A stretch of 64,000 nt of DNA, taken from Streptomyces abyssomicinicus (lineage in GTDB: Bacteria > Actinomycetota > Actinomycetes > Streptomycetales > Streptomycetaceae). The position numbers and the translations under genes are program-made. Shown here one piece after another: positions 56,787-64,000 of the stretch (the first letter of the stretch is position 1; each line of letters starts with the position of its first letter). The stretch lies in the NCBI RefSeq assembly GCF_008974245.1, contig NZ_BBZI01000005.1, forward strand, positions 1,222,222-1,286,221, read 5' to 3'. The notes under the pieces were generated by a model that was given only the letters and a program-made list of their open reading frames with translations, was not told where the DNA came from and ran no database searches.

Positions 56787-58208
56787 GTGAGCACAGTCGC
56801 CGATCCCGCCCCCGGTGGTCCGGCCGGCTGCCCCGCCCACGCCGGCGGGCCCGGGACGCGGACGTCCGGGCCCGCACCGGCCACGCAGGGGCGGGACGGG
56901 GGGTATCCGTCCGCCGCGGCGGACGGAGAGCGTCCGGTGGACGGCAAGCGTCCGCTGGACGGGGAACGTCCGGTGGACCGGCGGGAGGTCATCCGGCTGC
57001 TGCGCCGCCTGCGCTCGTCCGAGGGGCAGCGCGACCCGCTGCCCGTCTACCGCGCGTTCCGGCAGCTGGGCGACCTGGTGCCCGCCCCCTGGGGCGGCTG
57101 GTTCGTCACCGGCTTCGACCTCGCCGGCCAGGTGCTGCGCGGGCGGGACTGGCTCGCCCCCGACATCGCGTGGCAGGAGAGGCAGCCGGACCCGGAACGC
57201 TGGCGCGCTCCCGCCACCCGGGAGATGAGCCACACCCTCTCCAGGCTCAACGCGCCCGGCCACACCACCCAGCGGCGCGCCCTGGGCAACCTCTTCGACC
57301 GCACCACCCTGGAGGCCATGCGGCCCGGGATCGAGGAGCACGTCGACGCCCTGCTCGACGGCCTGGAGAAGGCGCTGCGCGCCCACGGCGAGGCCGACTT
57401 CGCCGCTCTGGTCGCCGACCGGCTGCCGATCCGGACCGTCGGCGGCTGGCTGGGCCTCGCGGAGGAGGACCACGACCGCATCCTCGGCTTCACGCACCGC
57501 CAGGTCTTCGCCCAGGAACTGCTGCCCACCAGCAGCCAGCTCGCCGTCTCCGAGGCGGCGACCCTGGAGATGCGGGCCTACTTCACCGGGCTGCTGAGGC
57601 ACCGCCGCGCCCACCTCGGCGAGGACGTCCTCTCCGGGTGGATCCGGTTCTGGGACGACGCGCACGCCGGCGACCGGGAGGCCGCCGACCGCGTCCTCTA
57701 CCACCTGACGATGTTCGTGACCATCGCCTCGCTGGAGACCACCGCCACGCTGCTGTCCTCCTCGGTCGCCCTGCTGCTCGCCGACCCCGCGCGGTGGCGG
57801 TGGCTGCGGGAGCACCCCGGACACGTCGGCGACGCCGTCGAGGAGACCCTGCGGTACGACCCGCCGATCTGGCTGAACAGCCGGATCGCCGCGAAGGACA
57901 CGGTCCTCGGCGGCGTGCCGGTCGGCCGGGACTCCGTCGTTCACGTGCTGTACGGGGCCGCCAACCACGATCCGCGCCGCAACCCCGACCCGGGCTCCTT
58001 CGACATCCTCCGCCGGGGCTCCCAGCTGACCTTCGGCGGCGGTGTCCACTACTGCCTGGGCGCGGCGCTGGCCCGGCTGGAGGCGACCACGCTGCTCACC
58101 CGGCTGCTGGAACGTTTCCCCACCCTGCGGGCGGCCACCGACGGGCCCGAGTACGCGCCCCGGATGGTCTTCCGCCGCATCACCTCGCTGAAAGTGACCC
58201 GAAGCTGA
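56787..58208 (+). CDS. Second conservon cytochrome P450 (canonical motifs)
   Basis: 473 residues from a GTG at 56787, with GAGGAG upstream. The I-helix is FVTIASLETTATLL, the EXXR helix is VEETLRYDPP and the heme loop is FGGGVHYCLGAALARLE with Cys423, all canonical. The N-terminal 60 residues are disordered, with repeats DGERPVDGKRPLDGERPVDR. It probably partners with the EXXR-less P450 in the same operon, a pairing typical of conservons with CYP157 and CYP154/156 enzymes. No ferredoxin or reductase gene is present here. Its stop overlaps the hydratase ATG. Confidence 0.93.
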   Translation: MSTVADPAPGGPAGCPAHAGGPGTRTSGPAPATQGRDGGYPSAAADGERPVDGKRPLDGERPVDRREVIRLLRRLRSSEGQRDPLPVYRAFRQLGDLVPAPWGGWFVTGFDLAGQVLRGRDWLAPDIAWQERQPDPERWRAPATREMSHTLSRLNAPGHTTQRRALGNLFDRTTLEAMRPGIEEHVDALLDGLEKALRAHGEADFAALVADRLPIRTVGGWLGLAEEDHDRILGFTHRQVFAQELLPTSSQLAVSEAATLEMRAYFTGLLRHRRAHLGEDVLSGWIRFWDDAHAGDREAADRVLYHLTMFVTIASLETTATLLSSSVALLLADPARWRWLREHPGHVGDAVEETLRYDPPIWLNSRIAAKDTVLGGVPVGRDSVVHVLYGAANHDPRRNPDPGSFDILRRGSQLTFGGGVHYCLGAALARLEATTLLTRLLERFPTLRAATDGPEYAPRMVFRRITSLKVTRS

Positions 58209-58966
58209 TGACGCCCACACCCAAGACCCTGCGCGTGCGGCGCGACGGGGACGTGCTCCACATCGAGCTGAACCTGCCGGAGCGGGGCAACGCCGTCTGC
58301 GAGGCCATGCTGGACGACCTGCTCGGTGTGCTGGAGGGACAGGAGCCGTCCGTGCGGGCGGTCGTTCTCTCAGCGGCGGGGGACGACTTCTGCCTCGGCG
58401 GCGACCGGGTGGAGTTCGCCGAGCAGTTGCGGCGCGAACCCGACGGGGGCGGGATCCGGACCTCCGGGGACAAGGCCCGCCGCGTCTGCGCGGCGCTCTC
58501 CCGCAACCCCGCGGTGACCGTGGCCAAGGTGCGGGGCAGGGCGGTCGGCGCCGGATTCGCGCTGGCCCTCGCCTGCGACCTGCGGATCGGCGCGCAGGAC
58601 GCCACGTTCCGGCTGCCGGAGGTGGCGCTCGGGCTGCCGGTCGCCTGGGGCGGGCTGCTGCCGCGGCTGCTCGACGAGGTCGGGACGGCCAGGGTCCGCG
58701 AGATGGTGCTCACCGGACGGCCGGTGGGGGCGGAGGAGGCCCTGCGGTGGTCCATCCTCCAGCGCGTCGCGCCGGCCCACGCACTGGACGCGGAGATCGA
58801 CGCGTGGATCCGGCCCGCGCTGCGGCGGCCGCGGGGCGGCCTGCGGATGACCAAGGCGCTGCTGGAGGCCCACGGGGCGGCGACGCGGCTGGCGGACGCG
58901 TCCGTGCTGGACGGCGAACTGATGGCGGCGGCGTTGGTCGCCGCGCAGCGGGGCGCCGACGGGTAG
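58208..58966 (+). CDS. Enoyl-CoA hydratase/isomerase family protein of the conservon
   Basis: 252 residues from an ATG that overlaps the P450 stop (TGATG), so it is co-translated. The crotonase fold is shown by NLPERGNAVCEAMLDDLL, the oxyanion block AAGDDFCLGGDRVEFAE, KVRGRAVGAGFALALACDLRIG and the strand LPEVALGLPVAWGGLL. It probably acts on a CoA ester related to the P450 reaction. I do not recall a hydratase in the best-studied conservons, so this linkage may be lineage-specific. It ends the seven-gene operon. Confidence 0.9.
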   Translation: MTPTPKTLRVRRDGDVLHIELNLPERGNAVCEAMLDDLLGVLEGQEPSVRAVVLSAAGDDFCLGGDRVEFAEQLRREPDGGGIRTSGDKARRVCAALSRNPAVTVAKVRGRAVGAGFALALACDLRIGAQDATFRLPEVALGLPVAWGGLLPRLLDEVGTARVREMVLTGRPVGAEEALRWSILQRVAPAHALDAEIDAWIRPALRRPRGGLRMTKALLEAHGAATRLADASVLDGELMAAALVAAQRGADG

Positions 58967-59535
58967 CCCCGGCCGTCGGCCCGCCCGGAGCCCGCGCGTG
59001 GCGGTCGGTGCCTGGCGCGTGCGGCGCGGCAGCGCGCCGTTCGTTTGGGCCGGTGGTCGGCGATGCGGGGCCCGGCGGTCGGTGCTTGGCGTGTGTGGTC
59101 CGGCGGGGCCTACGACCGCACAACGCCGGTGCTCGGCCCGTGCGGAGCCCGGTGCGCGGAGTCCGGCGCGTGTGGCCCGGCGGGGGCCGTCGACCGCATG
59201 GCGTCGGTGGTCGGCCCGTGCGGAGCCCGGAGCCCGGAGCTTGGCGCGTGTCGTCCGGTGGTGCGCCGACTGCCGGCGCCGCCGGTGCGGAGTCTGGAGC
59301 CCGCGCGCGGCGGGTTGAGCCTGGCGCGGCGCGGCGCCGGCCGCTGGCGTCGGTGGTGCGCAGGCCGCTGTCCGGCCCGCGGAGACCCGAGCCCGGGGCC
59401 TGGTCGGCGGAGCTTCGCCGTAGCGGCGCGGCGGGGCCGTCGGCGGCGGAGCGCCGGTGGTCGGCGGGCCCGGAGACCGGCGCATGGGTCCGGCGGGGCC
59501 GCGTGGTCCGGTGGTGCGGCGTGGGGTGGCTGCGG
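58967..59535. other. Repeat-rich intergenic region downstream of the conservon
   Basis: This stretch of about 570 bases has no supported gene. Frames are open only because stops are rare at this base composition. It consists largely of the degenerate 78-bp repeat described at 58996-59510 and ends just before the TspO stop codon. Confidence 0.5.
58996..59510. repeat. Degenerate tandem repeat, about 78-bp unit
   Basis: A unit containing GCGTGTGGYCCGGCGGGG, CGACCGCA and TCGGCCCGTGCGGAGCCCGG recurs. The last block is exact at 59133-59152 and 59211-59230, 78 bases apart. About five worn copies can be traced. Confidence 0.7.
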
Positions 59536-60036
59536 TCAGCGGTTCCGGCGGGCGATGGAGGCGCTGAGGGCGGTGGCGAAGAGGCACCAGCCGGCGTACG
59601 GCGCCAGCGCCGCGGCGGCCGTCCGGTCGCCGCGCGCCACCCGGCGGACCAGGTGGAGGTTGCTCACGTCCAGCAGCAGCGCGCCCCACACGCCGTCGGC
59701 CGGGCTGCGCCGGGCGAAGAACAGCCAGGTCCAGGCCGCGTTCAGCGCCAGGTTCGCACCGAAAGCAGCGGCCAGCGCCCGCCGTTCCCGTCCCCGCGCC
59801 CGGCTCAGGGCGCGCCCCGCGCTCCACGCGATCGTCGCGTACAGCGGCGTCCACACCACCGGGAAGGCCCGTGCCGGCGGCTGCCAGGACGGTTTGTCCA
59901 GTCCGGCGTACCAGTCGTCGGACGGGCCCGCGGCCCGGGCCCCCACCCAGGCGCTCAGGCCCACGGTGGCAGTCGCGGCCGGATACGGCCACCGGTCGGA
60001 CACGGCGCCTCGCGCGCCGTCGAGAACGTCACCCAT
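59536..60036 (-). CDS. TspO/MBR family membrane protein
   Basis: 166 residues with five membrane helices. Family motifs include DDWYAGLDKPSWQPPARAFP with the WxPP region, and PVVWTPLYATIAWSAG. The helix-4/5 block ANLALNAAWTWLFFARRSP contains the conserved Asn-Xaa-Xaa-Trp pattern. TspO binds porphyrins and is linked to stress in bacteria. The C-terminal DRTAAAALAPYAGWCLFATAL is typical. It is divergent from the gas-vesicle genes 115 bases away and could share their stress control. Confidence 0.92.
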   Translation of the reverse strand: MGDVLDGARGAVSDRWPYPAATATVGLSAWVGARAAGPSDDWYAGLDKPSWQPPARAFPVVWTPLYATIAWSAGRALSRARGRERRALAAAFGANLALNAAWTWLFFARRSPADGVWGALLLDVSNLHLVRRVARGDRTAAAALAPYAGWCLFATALSASIARRNR

Positions 60037-60151
60037 GCGCGCCGGGTACCCAGCCGCACGCGATCCGACCGGGCGCGGCGTGACCGACGTCTCTCCGGTA
60101 CGGGGCGCAGAGCCCAGGTGTGTGGCGTGGCGGACCGGTAACGCGTAGGGA

Positions 60152-60877
60152 ATGAACGAGGAACAGCCCAGACTTCCCGCCCGTCAGGCGACCGGCTCAC
60201 CGGGTGCCCCGGAGCGCTGGCCTGGCTCTGGCTCCTTCACGTCGTCTCCGCCCCGCACCGCAGCCAACGCCCGCGCCCTGGAACCCCGCCGGGACGGCGA
60301 GGGCAGCCTGGCCCACGTCGTGGAGACCCTCCTCGACAAGGGACTCGTCCTCAACGCCGACATCATGGTCTCGGTGGCCGGCGTCGAACTCCTCGGCATC
60401 CGGCTCCGGGCCGCCCTGGCGTCGTTCGAGACGGCGTCCCGGTACGGCCTGGAGTTCCCCGCGGGCACGGACACCGAGACCGCCGCGTGGCGGGAGGCCA
60501 AGGAGGAGAAGGAGGCCTGCCCGCAGTGCGACAAGAAGGTGCCCACCCGGCAGCTGCTGGACGAGTGGTGCCCCTGGTGCGGCTGGCGCAGCGCCCAGGC
60601 GCTGTCCCGGGCGGCCGCCGACACCGGCGGCACCGGTGACGCCCGTGACGGCCGTGACGGCGACGGGGAGCCCGAGGAGCTGGAGCGGCGGTCCCGGGCG
60701 CCGAAGGCCGAAGGCGCCCCCCGGAAGGCCACCCCCGCGCGGAAGGCCACGTCCCGGACGGCCCGCACCGCGCGCAAGACGGCCACCCGGTCCTCCGGCA
60801 CCGCCTCCCGGTCGAGCGGCACCGCGCGCGACGAGCGGAAGGAGAAGGAGAAGGAGAAGGAGGAGGGGACCGAGTGA
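60152..60877 (+). CDS. GvpA-domain gas vesicle protein with zinc-ribbon-like and basic tail
   Basis: 241 residues. Residues 50-100 are a GvpA/GvpJ core: EGSLAHVVETLLDKGLVLNA, then VSVAGVELLGIRLRAALASFE. Two CXXC motifs follow (CPQC at 123-126 and CPWC at 140-143), suggesting a zinc ribbon. The tail from about 185 is rich in Arg, Lys, Ala and Thr, ending with a Lys-Glu repeat (KEKEKEKEEG). Ordinary GvpA has about 70 residues, so this fused form is unusual. It begins the four-gene cluster and its stop overlaps the next GTG. A nucleic-acid-like tail suggests a role beyond a shell subunit. Confidence 0.85.
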   Translation: MNEEQPRLPARQATGSPGAPERWPGSGSFTSSPPRTAANARALEPRRDGEGSLAHVVETLLDKGLVLNADIMVSVAGVELLGIRLRAALASFETASRYGLEFPAGTDTETAAWREAKEEKEACPQCDKKVPTRQLLDEWCPWCGWRSAQALSRAAADTGGTGDARDGRDGDGEPEELERRSRAPKAEGAPRKATPARKATSRTARTARKTATRSSGTASRSSGTARDERKEKEKEKEEGTE

Positions 60878-61833
60878 CGCAGCCGCGGCCCCCGATGAAG
60901 CCGACCCGCGACCCGAGGGTCACGCTCGACGACCTGGTCGAGGTGCTGCTGAACAAGGGGGCGGTGCTCCACCTCGACCTCATCGTCGCGGTGGCGGACA
61001 TCCCCCTCATCGGCGTCAGCCTGCGCGCCGCCATCGCCGGCATGGAGACGATGCTGGAGTACGGCATGCTCAACCAGTGGGACGAGTCCACCCGGGCATG
61101 GGCGGCACGCTCCGCCGGCCGCCGCGACCTCGAACTGCGCGCCGGCGAGGCGCTGGTGACCCGGATGCCCGGCGGGCACCTGCTGGAGGAGGGCGTGTAC
61201 ACCGGCTGGCGCCCCGGCGGCGTCCACCTCACCGACCAGCGGCTGGTGGTGCTGCGCCGCGACCCCCGCGAGGTCCTCTTCGAGGCGGGCGTGCGCGACC
61301 TGCGCACCGTGCAGCTGGAGACCGAGACCACCGTGGGGGGCGAGCAGCGCACCCGGCTGCGGGTGGCCACCCTCGACGGGCGGACCGCGCTGCTCTCCGC
61401 CGCCGACCCGCACGGCCTGCACGAGGCGCTGTCCTCGCTCAACCCGGCGCTGACCGCGCTGCCCCCCGCACCCGAGGGGACGCCGTCCGGCGCGCTGGAG
61501 GGCCACCTCTGGTACCAGGAGCCGCGCCGCAGCGGCCCGTTGTGGCGCGGCGGGAAGGGCAGGCTGGAGCCGACCGGACTGGTCTGGAAGTCGCCGCTCG
61601 ACGCGCGCCCGGGACTGCTCGTGGTACCGGACGACATCCTCGGGGCGCGCGTGGAGCCCGGCCGCAGCCCCGGCGGCGACGGCCGGCTCGTCGTGCTGGA
61701 GACCGCCTCCCACGGCCCGGTCACCCTCGCGGCCGAGGAGCCGGAGCGCTGGGCCGCCGCCCTGGAGGCGATGGGCGCCCCGAACCGGGCCGGCACGGCG
61801 CACCCGCCCACCGCGCCGTCCCCGCCGGCATGA
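60874..61833 (+). CDS. GvpA-domain gas vesicle protein with tandem PH-like C-terminal domains
   Basis: 319 residues from a GTG overlapping the previous stop. Residues 15-64 are a GvpA/GvpJ-like core: RVTLDDLVEVLLNKGAVLHL, with LIVAVADIPLIGVSLRAAI. The remaining 250 residues form two beta-rich modules: GWRPGGVHLTDQRLVVLRRD with FEAGVRDLRTVQLETET, and WYQEPRRSGPLWRGGKGR with PGLLVVPDDILGARVEPG. Both resemble GRAM/PH-like domains. Known GvpJ and GvpS proteins are much shorter. It may anchor a vesicle or other assembly to membrane or protein partners. Confidence 0.82.
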   Translation: MTQPRPPMKPTRDPRVTLDDLVEVLLNKGAVLHLDLIVAVADIPLIGVSLRAAIAGMETMLEYGMLNQWDESTRAWAARSAGRRDLELRAGEALVTRMPGGHLLEEGVYTGWRPGGVHLTDQRLVVLRRDPREVLFEAGVRDLRTVQLETETTVGGEQRTRLRVATLDGRTALLSAADPHGLHEALSSLNPALTALPPAPEGTPSGALEGHLWYQEPRRSGPLWRGGKGRLEPTGLVWKSPLDARPGLLVVPDDILGARVEPGRSPGGDGRLVVLETASHGPVTLAAEEPERWAAALEAMGAPNRAGTAHPPTAPSPPA

Positions 61834-61893
61834 GAACGGCGACATGAGCAAGAGGCTCGCGGGCCGTACAGCAAGGCAAGGAGACGACAGCAC

Positions 61894-62208
61894 ATGGCTC
61901 TGACGGTCGACGAGAAGAGTCTCAAGCACGGGGTCCTGGCCCTGGTGCTCACCCTGGTCGAGGTGATCCAGGAGGCGCTCGAACGCCAGGCGCTGCGCCG
62001 GATGGAGGGCGGCGACCTCACCGAGGAGGAGCTCGAACGCCTCGGCGACGCCCTGCTCGAGCTGGACGAGGCGCTCGAGGAGATCAAGGAGGACCACGGC
62101 ATCACCACCTCCGTGGCCGATCTCCACCGAGGCCTCGACGAGGTGGTGGACGACGTGGTGGACAAGCTGGTCAACCCGGCGCGCTGGGCGGAGGAGGCGG
62201 GCCGATGA
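61894..62208 (+). CDS. gvpK: Gas vesicle protein GvpK
   Basis: 104 residues. It matches GvpK: VDEKSLKHGVLALVLTLVEV, then EALERQALRRMEGGDLTEEE and LDEALEEIKEDHGITTSVAD. It is a small helical, acidic protein needed for gas vesicle assembly in other species, although its exact role is uncertain. AAGGAGACGACAGC lies upstream of the ATG. The stop overlaps the next ATG, so it is coupled to the GvpL/F gene. Confidence 0.95.
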   Translation: MALTVDEKSLKHGVLALVLTLVEVIQEALERQALRRMEGGDLTEEELERLGDALLELDEALEEIKEDHGITTSVADLHRGLDEVVDDVVDKLVNPARWAEEAGR

Positions 62209-63011
62209 GCGAGGGCGCCCTCTACGTCTACGCCCTGCTGCCGGACGCCCCCGGTGAACCGGCCGAGGGCGTCACCGGCCTCGACGACCGTCCGCTCCGG
62301 CTGCTCCGCGCTCCCGGCACCGGCCTGGCCGCGCTGGTGCACGACGGTCCTGCCGAGCCCTACGAGGGCGGCGACGAGGAGGTCCGCCGGTGGGTGGTCG
62401 AACAGGACCGGGCGGTCGTCGCCGTCTGGGAACGGACCGGGGCCGTGCTGCCGATGACCTTCAACGTCCTCGTCGCCCCCGGTGAGGACGCCGGCGCCGA
62501 GGACCGGCTGCGCAGCTGGCTCGGTGAACACGCGGAGGAACTGACCTCCCGCCTCCGGGAGCTGGAGGGCCGGGCCGAGCTGCGCGTGGAGCTGACGGTG
62601 GACCGCGCGGCCGCCACCGGCGACGACGAGCGGGCCCGCGCCCTGGAGGCGGAGATGCAGACCCGCTCGCCCGGCATGCGCCGCCTGCTCGCCAAGAAGC
62701 TGGAGGGACTGCGCAAGGAGGCCACCGAGCGGCTGGCGGACGGTATCCACGCCGACGTCCGCCGCCGGCTGGCCGCGGTGGTCGAGGACATCCGCGACCG
62801 CACCCGCACCGTCCGGGACCCGCGCGAGGCGGAGGTGCTGTCGGCCGCGCTGCTGGTCCCGGCCGACGGGATCGAGACCGTCGGCGCCGTCCTCGCCGAC
62901 GTCCAGGACAGCCACCCCGCCGTGCGGGTGCGCTTCCTGGGGCCCTGGCCGCCGTACTCCTTCACCGAACTGACGGAACTGGCCCCGGGCCCGGCCGCCT
63001 CCATGGGCTGA
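62205..63011 (+). CDS. gvpL: Gas vesicle protein of the GvpL/GvpF family
   Basis: 268 residues from an ATG in an ATGA overlap with gvpK. Family features are the opening GALYVYALLPDAPGEPAEGV, VVEQDRAVVAVWERTGAVLPMTF with the conserved block before the centre, and the C-terminal VRVRFLGPWPPYSFTEL. The middle contains a charged coiled-coil (RLLAKKLEGLRKEATERLAD). GvpF and GvpL bind GvpA during early assembly. It closes a cluster that lacks gvpN, gvpO and gvpG in this window. Confidence 0.95.
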   Translation: MSEGALYVYALLPDAPGEPAEGVTGLDDRPLRLLRAPGTGLAALVHDGPAEPYEGGDEEVRRWVVEQDRAVVAVWERTGAVLPMTFNVLVAPGEDAGAEDRLRSWLGEHAEELTSRLRELEGRAELRVELTVDRAAATGDDERARALEAEMQTRSPGMRRLLAKKLEGLRKEATERLADGIHADVRRRLAAVVEDIRDRTRTVRDPREAEVLSAALLVPADGIETVGAVLADVQDSHPAVRVRFLGPWPPYSFTELTELAPGPAASMG

Positions 63012-63063
63012 GGCGCACGGACTCTCACACCGTCCGGTACGGGGGCCGGGATAGCGTTCGGGA

Positions 63064-64000
63064 ATGAGCGACACCCCCCGCCCCGACGCCTCCCCGGTCT
63101 CCCGCGCCGACGCCCTCCGCCCCGGAGCCGGCCCCTCCGTCCGCGCCCGCGGGCTCGGCCTCGGGGCCGGCCCGTTCCCCACCGGCCCCCACAACGCGAT
63201 CACCGACGTCCGCGGGGTGCGGGTGGGGCACACGACACTGAGCGAACCGCCCCGGGTGCACAGCGGGGTCACGGCGATCGTGCCGGAGCGCGTCGGCCCC
63301 GAACACCCGCTGCCGGCGGGGATGTTCGCGGGAAACGGCTACGGCAAGCTGATCGGGGCCACCCAGATCGCGGAGTTGGGCGCGATCGAGACCCCGGTGC
63401 TGCTCACCTCGACGCTCTCCGCCTTCCGGGCCGCCGACGCCCTGGTCGGATGGGCGCTGGAACAGCCGGGCCGTGAGCGGGTGCTGAGCCTCAACCCGGT
63501 GGTGGGGGAGTGCAACGACGGACTGCTCTCGGACATCCGGTCCCGCCCGGTGCGTGAGGAACACGTACGGGCGGCGCTGGACGGCGCGGCCGCCGGGCCG
63601 GTGGCCGAGGGATGCGTCGGCGCCGGTACGGGGACCACCGCACTCGGCTTCAAGGCGGGCGTCGGGACGTCGTCACGCGTGGTGCCGGTGGGGGAAGGGA
63701 ACGCCGTGGTGGGGGTCCTGGTGCAGGCCAACTTCGGCGGCGTCCTGCGGGTCCGGGGACGCGAGGTGACGCCCCCCGACGTCGGGCTGCCGGCCCGGCC
63801 CCCGGTGGCGGACACCGGCTCCTGCATGGTGGTCGCGGCCACCGACGCACCGCTGGACGCACGCCAGTTGGGGCGGGTCGCGCGCCGCGCGGTGTACGCC
63901 CTGGGGCGGGTCGGCGCGTCGTTCGGTCACGGCAGCGGGGACTACGGGCTGGCCTTCGGGACGCGCCGGCCGGACCGGACGGCGGCGGACGCGGACCTGG
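63064..64000 (+). CDS. P1-family (S58) peptidase, DmpA-like (partial, runs off the window)
   Basis: The ATG at 63064 opens a frame that is still open at base 63999, so about 312 residues are visible. S58 features are HNAITDVRGVRVGHTTL near residue 45, SLNPVVGECNDGLL near 145, GTGTTALGFKAGVGTSSR near 195 and GVLVQANFGGVLRVRG. The family cleaves itself before a catalytic Ser or Thr; that residue falls near SCMVVAATDAPLDARQ, followed by GRVGASFGHGSGDYGLAF. Members are aminopeptidases that also act on beta-peptides. TAGCGT seven bases upstream may be a -10 box. Confidence 0.9.
   Translation, partial: MSDTPRPDASPVSRADALRPGAGPSVRARGLGLGAGPFPTGPHNAITDVRGVRVGHTTLSEPPRVHSGVTAIVPERVGPEHPLPAGMFAGNGYGKLIGATQIAELGAIETPVLLTSTLSAFRAADALVGWALEQPGRERVLSLNPVVGECNDGLLSDIRSRPVREEHVRAALDGAAAGPVAEGCVGAGTGTTALGFKAGVGTSSRVVPVGEGNAVVGVLVQANFGGVLRVRGREVTPPDVGLPARPPVADTGSCMVVAATDAPLDARQLGRVARRAVYALGRVGASFGHGSGDYGLAFGTRRPDRTAADADL

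Noticed and set aside
55331..58208. P450s as part of an antibiotic gene cluster
   Set aside because: They are tightly joined to cvnABCD, a known conservon arrangement, and no synthase genes are nearby.
60184..62127. Long minus-strand frames opposite the gas-vesicle genes
   Set aside because: They show reversed codon bias and no motifs; the plus-strand Gvp proteins are clear.

Overview
This window is high-GC DNA (well above 70 percent by eye) packed with GTG, TTG and ATG starts, strong third-position G/C bias, Shine-Dalgarno (SD) sequences such as AGGAGG, and actinobacterial gene families: a cvn conservon, an EXXR-less P450, an ECF41 sigma factor, a streptogrisin-type protease and an F420-dependent oxidoreductase. 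It looks like a Streptomyces chromosome. I see no phage, transposase, integrase, rRNA or CRISPR.

Layout. 1-7.0 kb: the end of an unknown gene, then a PucR-type regulator divergent from a five-gene branched-chain-type ABC importer. 7-13.9 kb: a hypothetical protein, a decayed acetyltransferase, an SGNH hydrolase with a TetR regulator, a DUF1152 protein, a cupin, a small membrane protein and an ECF41 sigma factor. 14-18 kb: an MHS-type transporter, a GC-rich tandem repeat and a DrrAB-like exporter. 17.9-19.9 kb: a hypothetical gene and a glycosyltransferase broken by an internal deletion. 20-24.6 kb: argG with a leaderless-type promoter, an MFS exporter and a secreted PHB-depolymerase-family esterase. 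24.9-31.2 kb: a DinB protein, a DUF4232 lipoprotein, a two-component system, an operator-rich region, a secreted serine protease and an LLM-class oxidoreductase.

31.4-33.8 kb holds what I think is the most unusual locus. A housekeeping promoter sits directly in front of a cloverleaf resembling tRNA-Pro(CGG). The cloverleaf lacks the conserved D-loop and T-loop elbow bases, and its 3' CCA overlaps the ATG of a 773-residue protein that I do not recognise. I read it as a tRNA-like mRNA leader or small RNA paired with that protein.

34-47.9 kb: a beta-propeller protein, small hypotheticals, a YdeP-type molybdopterin oxidoreductase, an SRPBCC protein, a phospholipase-D-type enzyme, an AhpD-like protein, a DUF305 lipoprotein with an expanded minisatellite, an amidase, an enoyl-CoA hydratase, a secreted lipase-like hydrolase and two small proteins. 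48.3-52.4 kb: a multidomain PAS/GAF/SpoIIE/ATPase protein that lacks both phosphatase metal ligands, a short-chain dehydrogenase and a DUF/glycosylase-like protein. 52.7-59.0 kb: the conservon cvnABCD, two P450s (the first of CYP157 type) and an enoyl-CoA hydratase, in one tightly packed operon. 59-63 kb: a degenerate 78-bp repeat, TspO, and a reduced gas-vesicle cluster with two unusual GvpA-domain fusions plus GvpK and GvpL/F. The window ends inside a P1-family (S58) peptidase.

All calls come from reading the sequence and from family knowledge. No database search was run.
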